Shown here: piece by piece, positions 59,990-64,000 of the stretch
Numbering within the stretch: position 1 is the first letter of the stretch
How the letters are laid out: each line of letters opens with the position of its first letter
NCBI GenBank assembly: GCA_965277535.1
Contig: OZ255825.1
Location: 372,001 to 436,000 of the forward strand
Origin: Ilyomonas sp965277535
Lineage (GTDB): Bacteria; Bacteroidota; Bacteroidia; Chitinophagales; Chitinophagaceae
Direction: 5' to 3'
Length of the DNA: 64,000 nt
The notes under the pieces: generated by a model
Seen by the model: only the letters and a program-made list of their open reading frames with translations
Told to the model about the DNA's origin: nothing
The model's database searches: none
Program-made: the position numbers and the translations under genes

Positions 59990-61600
59990 ATGATTGACAT
60001 AAAAGTTCCCGCCGTAGGCGAATCCATCAACGAAGTAACACTTTTGAAATGGGTGAAAAAAGATGGCGACTATGTGGCCCGGGACGAAGTGATTGCCGAA
60101 TTAGAAAGTGAAAAAGCAACGTTTGAAGTAAACGCTGAAAAAAGCGGCATTTTAAAAACGATGGCTAACGAAGGCGATACCTTAACAATTGGTTCGGTGC
60201 TTGCCAGTATTAATGAAAACGGACAAGCCACTGCAAAACCAGCCGAAAACAAAACGCCTGAAACCATTGCTGCGCCTGCGTCACAGCCAGAGCCACAACC
60301 GTCAACTGTTACTACTTCGCAGCCACAAACAGCAGCGGTTGGCAAAGGCAAAATTGAAATGAAAGTGCCCCCTGTGGGTGAATCTATTTCAGAAGTAACT
60401 CTTTTGAAATGGACGAAAAAAGACGGTGATTTTGTAAAGCGTGATGAAGTAATTGCAGAGCTGGAAAGTGAGAAAGCAACATTTGAACTGAACGCAGCAG
60501 AAGCAGGTGCGCTGCAAACAAAAGCTACAGAAGGTGATGTGTTGAAAATTGGAGATGTAGTAGCCCTGATTGATACAGATATAGCTCAACCCAGCGCAGA
60601 AAAAGAGGCAAAACCAAAAGCAGAACAACAAGAATCAAAGATTGCTGTGCAACCTCCTGCACAACAAAAACAAACCGTTGCTGAAGCACCTGCTGCCAAT
60701 GCATCCAACGATGTGAAAGCAACGCCTTTGGCTTCGGTGATGATGGCTGATAAAAAGGTAAATCCTTCTTCAGTAACACCTTCTGGTTCGAACGGAAAAA
60801 TACTGCGGCACGATGTGCTGGAAGCGTTGGAAAATCCCGGCAAAACAGCATTCAACGGGCAGCAATTGAACAGCCGCAACGAGCGAAAAGAAAAGATGAG
60901 CAACCTGCGCAAAACCATTAGCCGCAGGCTCGTTGAATCGAAGAACACAACCGCGATGCTTACCACTTTTAATGAAGTGGATATGACGCGCATCATGGAC
61001 ATTCGCAAGCAATTTAAAGACAAGTTTAAAGAATCGCACGGCGTGAATCTGGGCTTCATGAGCTTTTTTGCAAAAGCCTGCGCCATTGCATTGAGCGAGT
61101 GGCCTGCGGTGAATGCTTACATTGACAGTGAATCGGTTATTTATCATGATTATGCCGATATTAGTATTGCCGTTAGTACACCGCGCGGTTTAACGGTTCC
61201 TGTCATGCGAAATGTGGAAAGCATGAGCATGGCAGACATTGAAAAGAAAGTGATTGAGCTTGCCGGCAAAGCGCGCGATGGAAAACTAACAATGGAAGAA
61301 TTAACAGGAGGAACATTTACCATTACCAACGGTGGTGTGTTTGGAAGCTTGATGAGCACGCCGATTATCAATCTTCCACAGAGCGCCATTTTAGGGATGC
61401 ACAAAATTCAGGAACGCCCAATGGCAATCAATGGACAAGTGGTGATCAAACCCATGATGTATGTGGCATTGAGCTATGACCATCGTCTCATCGATGGAAG
61501 AGAAAGTGTAAGCTTTTTAGTTCGTGTGAAAGAATTGCTGGAAAATCCTGAGTTGTTGTTGTTTGGAAAAGATCCGGTGAAAACTTTATTGGAATTGTGA
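59990..61600 (+). CDS. odhB: Dihydrolipoyllysine succinyltransferase E2 with two lipoyl domains
   Basis: E2o takes the succinyl group from E1o and passes it to CoA via lipoyl-lysine. The 536-residue protein has two lipoyl domains (about 1-78 and 121-195), each with the modified lysine in ELESEKATFE, joined by Pro/Ala/Gln-rich linkers. The peripheral subunit-binding domain is about 240-285 (TPLASVMMADKKVN, GKILRHDVLEAL). The catalytic domain is about 305-536, ending in SYDHRLIDGRESVSFL with the HxxxDG active site. Two lipoyl domains are more than the single one usual for E2o. It is paired with sucA. Confidence 0.95.
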   Translation: MIDIKVPAVGESINEVTLLKWVKKDGDYVARDEVIAELESEKATFEVNAEKSGILKTMANEGDTLTIGSVLASINENGQATAKPAENKTPETIAAPASQPEPQPSTVTTSQPQTAAVGKGKIEMKVPPVGESISEVTLLKWTKKDGDFVKRDEVIAELESEKATFELNAAEAGALQTKATEGDVLKIGDVVALIDTDIAQPSAEKEAKPKAEQQESKIAVQPPAQQKQTVAEAPAANASNDVKATPLASVMMADKKVNPSSVTPSGSNGKILRHDVLEALENPGKTAFNGQQLNSRNERKEKMSNLRKTISRRLVESKNTTAMLTTFNEVDMTRIMDIRKQFKDKFKESHGVNLGFMSFFAKACAIALSEWPAVNAYIDSESVIYHDYADISIAVSTPRGLTVPVMRNVESMSMADIEKKVIELAGKARDGKLTMEELTGGTFTITNGGVFGSLMSTPIINLPQSAILGMHKIQERPMAINGQVVIKPMMYVALSYDHRLIDGRESVSFLVRVKELLENPELLLFGKDPVKTLLEL

Positions 61601-61620
61601 TAAAAACAAACCTCATTACA

Positions 61621-61656
61621 AAAGCTGTCTCCCAATTAAAAGAGACAGCTTTTTGT
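61621..61656 (+). terminator. Terminator after odhB
   Basis: AAAGCTGTCTC pairs with GAGACAGCTTT with a ten-base loop, then TTGTTTT. It lies 20 bases after the stop, after TAAAAACAAACC. Confidence 0.85.
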
Positions 61657-61681
61657 TTTACATTGATTTAATTGAATAAAA

Positions 61682-62854
61682 ATGAAGCAAGCTTATTTTA
61701 GAAATTATATCAACACTGCCCTACAACTCATCCATTCTTATGATGGTTCAATACCGCTAAATATCTTTTTAAAAAACCATTTTTCGCGGTATAAAAAACA
61801 TGGCTCGAAAGATAGAAAATGGATTGCGCATTTTTGTTACTGCTACTATCGTTTGGGATTTGCTTTGAAAAAAATGAATGACGAACAACGTTTGCTCGCT
61901 GCTATTTTTTTATGTACCGATAAAAAAGACGCATGGCTTTCATTGTATGATGAAGAATGGCAGGCCGCCTGGAATGAAGATGTTTACAAACGAATACAAT
62001 TTATTCAAACAAAATATGAGTTTGTTTTTACCGATATTTTTTACAACAATGATTTCCTGAGCAATGATATTGATGTACTCGCTTTCAATCTTTCGCATTT
62101 GATTCAGCCTCTTTTATTTATCAGAATAAGACCGGCAAAAACAAACGTTGTGATTGATAAATTGCATCAACACAACATCTCTTTTAAATCAATAACTGGA
62201 AGCTGTTTTTCTTTAGATAATGCAACAAAAATTAAAGACATTATTCACATCAACAAAGAAGCCGTTGTACAGGATTTTTCATCGCAACAAATTGCATCTT
62301 TGTTTTCATCAATCTCTTTACCACAGCGGTTTTCGGCCTGGGATTGCTGTGCAGCAAGCGGTGGAAAATCCCTTTTATTGTATGATTATTTTGAAGGAAT
62401 ACGACTTACTGCTTCTGATATAAGAAGCTCAATTCTTCACAATCTTTTCAAACGCTTTGCGGAAGCTGGAATAAAGAATTATCAATCGTTTGTTGCCGAT
62501 GTTTCTTCACCTCATTTTTCATCAAAACAAAACTACGATTTGGTGGTTTGCGATGCGCCTTGCAGTGGCTCAGGCACGTGGAGCCGAACCCCTGAGCAGC
62601 TCCCTTTTTTCAATAAAAACAAATTGAATCATTATACCGAACTGCAAAAGAAAATTACAGCCAATGCAATAAAAGCGGTAAAAACAAACGGTTACTTTTT
62701 ATACATTACCTGTTCTGTTTTTAAGCAAGAAAATGAAGATAGGGTTGAAGACATTTTGCAACAAAGCAAACTAACTTTATTAAAAAGTGAAGTGATAAAA
62801 GGCTATGATAAAAAAGCCGATACGATGTTTGCTGCGCTGTTTTGTAAGCAATAA
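61682..62854 (+). CDS. RsmB-like RNA (cytosine-5) methyltransferase
   Basis: A 390-residue SAM-dependent m5C methyltransferase, most likely modifying 16S rRNA (Fmu/RsmB type). The N-terminal part (about 1-150) is a compact helical domain shorter than the usual NusB-like one. The SAM site is WDCCAASGGKSLLLYDYF (about 220), followed by DAPCSGSGTWSRTPEQ (about 294; the PC motif) and YITCSVFKQENEDRV (about 341; catalytic TC Cys). LSSDIRSSI-like residues give the ribose-binding acidic position. The exact target base is not predictable. It is a single gene after the sucA-odhB unit. Confidence 0.88.
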   Translation: MKQAYFRNYINTALQLIHSYDGSIPLNIFLKNHFSRYKKHGSKDRKWIAHFCYCYYRLGFALKKMNDEQRLLAAIFLCTDKKDAWLSLYDEEWQAAWNEDVYKRIQFIQTKYEFVFTDIFYNNDFLSNDIDVLAFNLSHLIQPLLFIRIRPAKTNVVIDKLHQHNISFKSITGSCFSLDNATKIKDIIHINKEAVVQDFSSQQIASLFSSISLPQRFSAWDCCAASGGKSLLLYDYFEGIRLTASDIRSSILHNLFKRFAEAGIKNYQSFVADVSSPHFSSKQNYDLVVCDAPCSGSGTWSRTPEQLPFFNKNKLNHYTELQKKITANAIKAVKTNGYFLYITCSVFKQENEDRVEDILQQSKLTLLKSEVIKGYDKKADTMFAALFCKQ

Positions 62855-62871
62855 TGAAGTTTGTTTTTGCC

Positions 62872-63615
62872 TTAATTGTGCGAGATAAGACTAAGTTTCA
62901 CACCATAGCTATCTGCTGTATAGCCGGGTGTAATGGAGCCAAGCGGCTGCCATACCCAATATGAAAACTCTTTATAAATTAATCCAATGCCTTTAGCATA
63001 CACTTCTGCTGAATACAAATTGCTTTGATACAAATTGGGGTTGAACGGCTGCACGGTGGGTGGTTCATTCGCACCTATCACAGTGATAGTACTATCAATA
63101 CTGCCGGCAAGAACCGTATAAGGCATGTTGATATTTTGGTATTGATATTGCCAGCCCGTTAAGTAACTCAATGTATCTGCCGACGTGCTGATGTAACTGT
63201 TGCCCTGCCAAGTGTTGCTAACTGAAACAGGCGCAGCCAGCTTAATGAAACGAAGATTGCCCGCATCAACAACCTGTATGTTATTGCTGGTAGGCGTGAT
63301 GTAATAATCAGAATTATAAACAAACGGTTGCAGTTGCAATGTATCGGTTAAGTACCGATGAACAATGTAAGAAGTGCGGCCTTCATTGTCCTGAAAAGTG
63401 GCTGCAATGCTGTCTTTTGCTATGTAGCTGTTCACTTGTATAACGGTTCCAAATGAAACATATAAGGTTGAATCGAGACGATAGAGAAAGCTTTTTCCAA
63501 CCACAGTTGGATAGTAATCTGTAACCGGAGAAAGCGACAGGCTTTGGGTTTGCTTTGTGCATGAAAACAAAAAAAGCAGTAAAGCAATGCACAAAAATAA
63601 TCTACCCATGCACAT
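62872..63615 (-). CDS. Putative lipoprotein of unknown function
   Basis: A 247-residue predicted lipoprotein (start at 63615, or at the second M at 63609). The signal reads GRLFLCIALLLFLFSC with the lipobox Cys at about 19. The mature part has many short beta strands and Ser/Thr/Tyr residues (VVGKSFLYRLDSTLYVSFGT; NTWQGNSYISTSADTLSYL). Similar exported proteins of Chitinophagaceae exist but I cannot name a family. It is convergent with the RsmB-like gene; the GTTTGTTTTTGC motif lies in the gap at 62859. Confidence 0.7.
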   Translation of the reverse strand: MCMGRLFLCIALLLFLFSCTKQTQSLSLSPVTDYYPTVVGKSFLYRLDSTLYVSFGTVIQVNSYIAKDSIAATFQDNEGRTSYIVHRYLTDTLQLQPFVYNSDYYITPTSNNIQVVDAGNLRFIKLAAPVSVSNTWQGNSYISTSADTLSYLTGWQYQYQNINMPYTVLAGSIDSTITVIGANEPPTVQPFNPNLYQSNLYSAEVYAKGIGLIYKEFSYWVWQPLGSITPGYTADSYGVKLSLISHN

Positions 63616-63667
63616 ACAGTAGTTTCAGATAAAAACGAGGAAAGCAAACGGATATTGCAAGTGATAA

Positions 63668-63698
63668 GGAAGGAGATTGCACCTTACAATCTCCTTCC
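63668..63698. terminator. Perfect 12-bp hairpin after the last gene
   Basis: GGAAGGAGATTG pairs with CAATCTCCTTCC around a seven-base loop, nine bases from the stop at 63707. No T run follows on the minus strand, so its role as a terminator is uncertain. Confidence 0.5.
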
Positions 63699-63706
63699 TG
63701 AAAGCA

Positions 63707-63913
63707 TTAATAACCTTGTTTGGCAACGCCATCTTCAATAGCTTGTTTGGCTTTGACTTCGCTTAATATGGCAGCCATCTTATTGCCTTTGCCGTCATGC
63801 CCGTTAGCAATGTAACCGCCTTTAGCAGTTTTTGTAATCACTGCATCTTCCATCGGTACATTTTTTTCTTTTGTTTTAAGACAATATGCCTTAATCATTT
63901 TTGATTTGTCCAT
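63707..63913 (-). CDS. Small DUF5679-like protein lacking most zinc cysteines
   Basis: A 68-residue cytosolic protein, MDKSKMIKAYCLKTKEKNVP and so on. KAYC...KEK and GNKM match the frame of DUF5679, a small CxxC-CxxC zinc protein, but three of four expected cysteines are replaced (T, D and G), so it cannot bind zinc in the same way. The C-terminal LSEVKAKQAIEDGVAKQGY is an extra helix. The family link is from pattern memory. It lies alone at the end of the window and its function is unknown. Confidence 0.6.
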   Translation of the reverse strand: MDKSKMIKAYCLKTKEKNVPMEDAVITKTAKGGYIANGHDGKGNKMAAILSEVKAKQAIEDGVAKQGY

Positions 63914-64000
63914 AGTATCAGTTGTTTGAAGTTAGTAAAAATAAGTTTTCTGTTTTATAATGTGATTCAAAGTTCAATAATCGTACTTTTTTTGATAATA

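Larger units (their letters stand above)
2759..62870. repeat. Hyperabundant dispersed motif GCAAAAACAAA(C)
   Basis: This entry records a short motif found throughout the window, not one continuous element. Exact GCAAAAACAAA on the + strand starts at 2759, 4072, 6012, 10486, 11421, 13727, 20454, 21446, 34722, 36824, 57335 and 62135. The complement TTTGTTTTTGC starts at 16210, 33732, 39459, 41566, 50653, 52682 and 62860. About 17 further sites have the core AAAAACAAA with other flanks (e.g. 9607, 12090, 14511, 16718, 30078, 35690, 42050, 42581, 60666, 61602, 62615, 62680). The base after the 11-mer is usually C. Sites lie in genes on both strands and in several reading frames, and often within 50 bases after a stop codon. 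The counts are by eye. The function is unknown. Confidence 0.75.

Noticed and set aside
60586..61086. 166-residue antisense frame over odhB
   Set aside because: It is the shadow of the lipoyl-linker and catalytic region, and shows low-complexity Ser/Phe/Ala composition.

Overview
The window looks like a chromosomal segment of a Bacteroidota bacterium, most likely a Chitinophagaceae relative. The reasons are a type IX secretion sorting domain (33.7-35.1 kb), an Rpb6-type omega subunit downstream of bamD, promoters of the Bacteroidota form TTTG-N20-TAnnTTTG, few Shine-Dalgarno sites, a bacilliredoxin, and many conserved small Bacteroidota proteins. No rRNA, replication origin, prophage or CRISPR array was seen.

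Layout. 0.2-1.3 kb: ribosomal operon rpsF-rpsR-rplI. 1.5-4.7 kb: pheT, a coiled-coil gene and zapA. 4.7-16.8 kb: an L,D-transpeptidase, an FAD oxidoreductase, a SWIM/SNF2 helicase, an outer-membrane barrel gene, an overlapping mprF-virJ pair (aminoacyl-phosphatidylglycerol synthase and probable hydrolase), an MFS transporter and a DUF2520 dehydrogenase. 17.0-17.7 kb: tRNA-Ser and tRNA-Pro with broken tRNA copies and a GIY-YIG nuclease gene plus its truncated duplicate. 17.7-30.4 kb: the most accessory-looking part, with a GH116 glycosidase, a SlyD-like FKBP, an SGNH hydrolase, a type I restriction-modification operon (hsdR, an embedded IS200-like HUH transposase, hsdM, hsdS) and dense REP-like hairpins and inverted repeats. 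30.4-37.6 kb: ClC channel, Crp/Fnr regulator, T9SS cargo protein, mutY, HU, a TPR protein and a 31-residue mS38-like protein. 37.9-44.2 kb: rng, rpoZ, bamD, lolA, a MazEF module and aspS. 44.4-47.8 kb: ATP-grasp, alpha-E and transglutaminase cluster. 47.9-63.9 kb: membrane and HU-like proteins, rarA, brxB, hsp20, GH125 and SGNH genes, queA, rpsT, sucA-odhB, an RsmB-like methyltransferase and small conserved genes.

Three things stand out as little described. First, the 11-mer GCAAAAACAAA (often followed by C) occurs 19 times by eye on the two strands, inside genes in different reading frames and just after stop codons, far more than composition predicts. It behaves like an uptake, Chi-like or other chromosome-scale motif. 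Second, the tRNA-Pro/GIY-YIG unit is partly duplicated, and two broken tRNA copies carry the same substituted anticodon arm with a UUA anticodon. Third, about 17 short hairpins with three-base loops and covarying stems fill the gaps between genes of the restriction operon that contains the HUH transposase.
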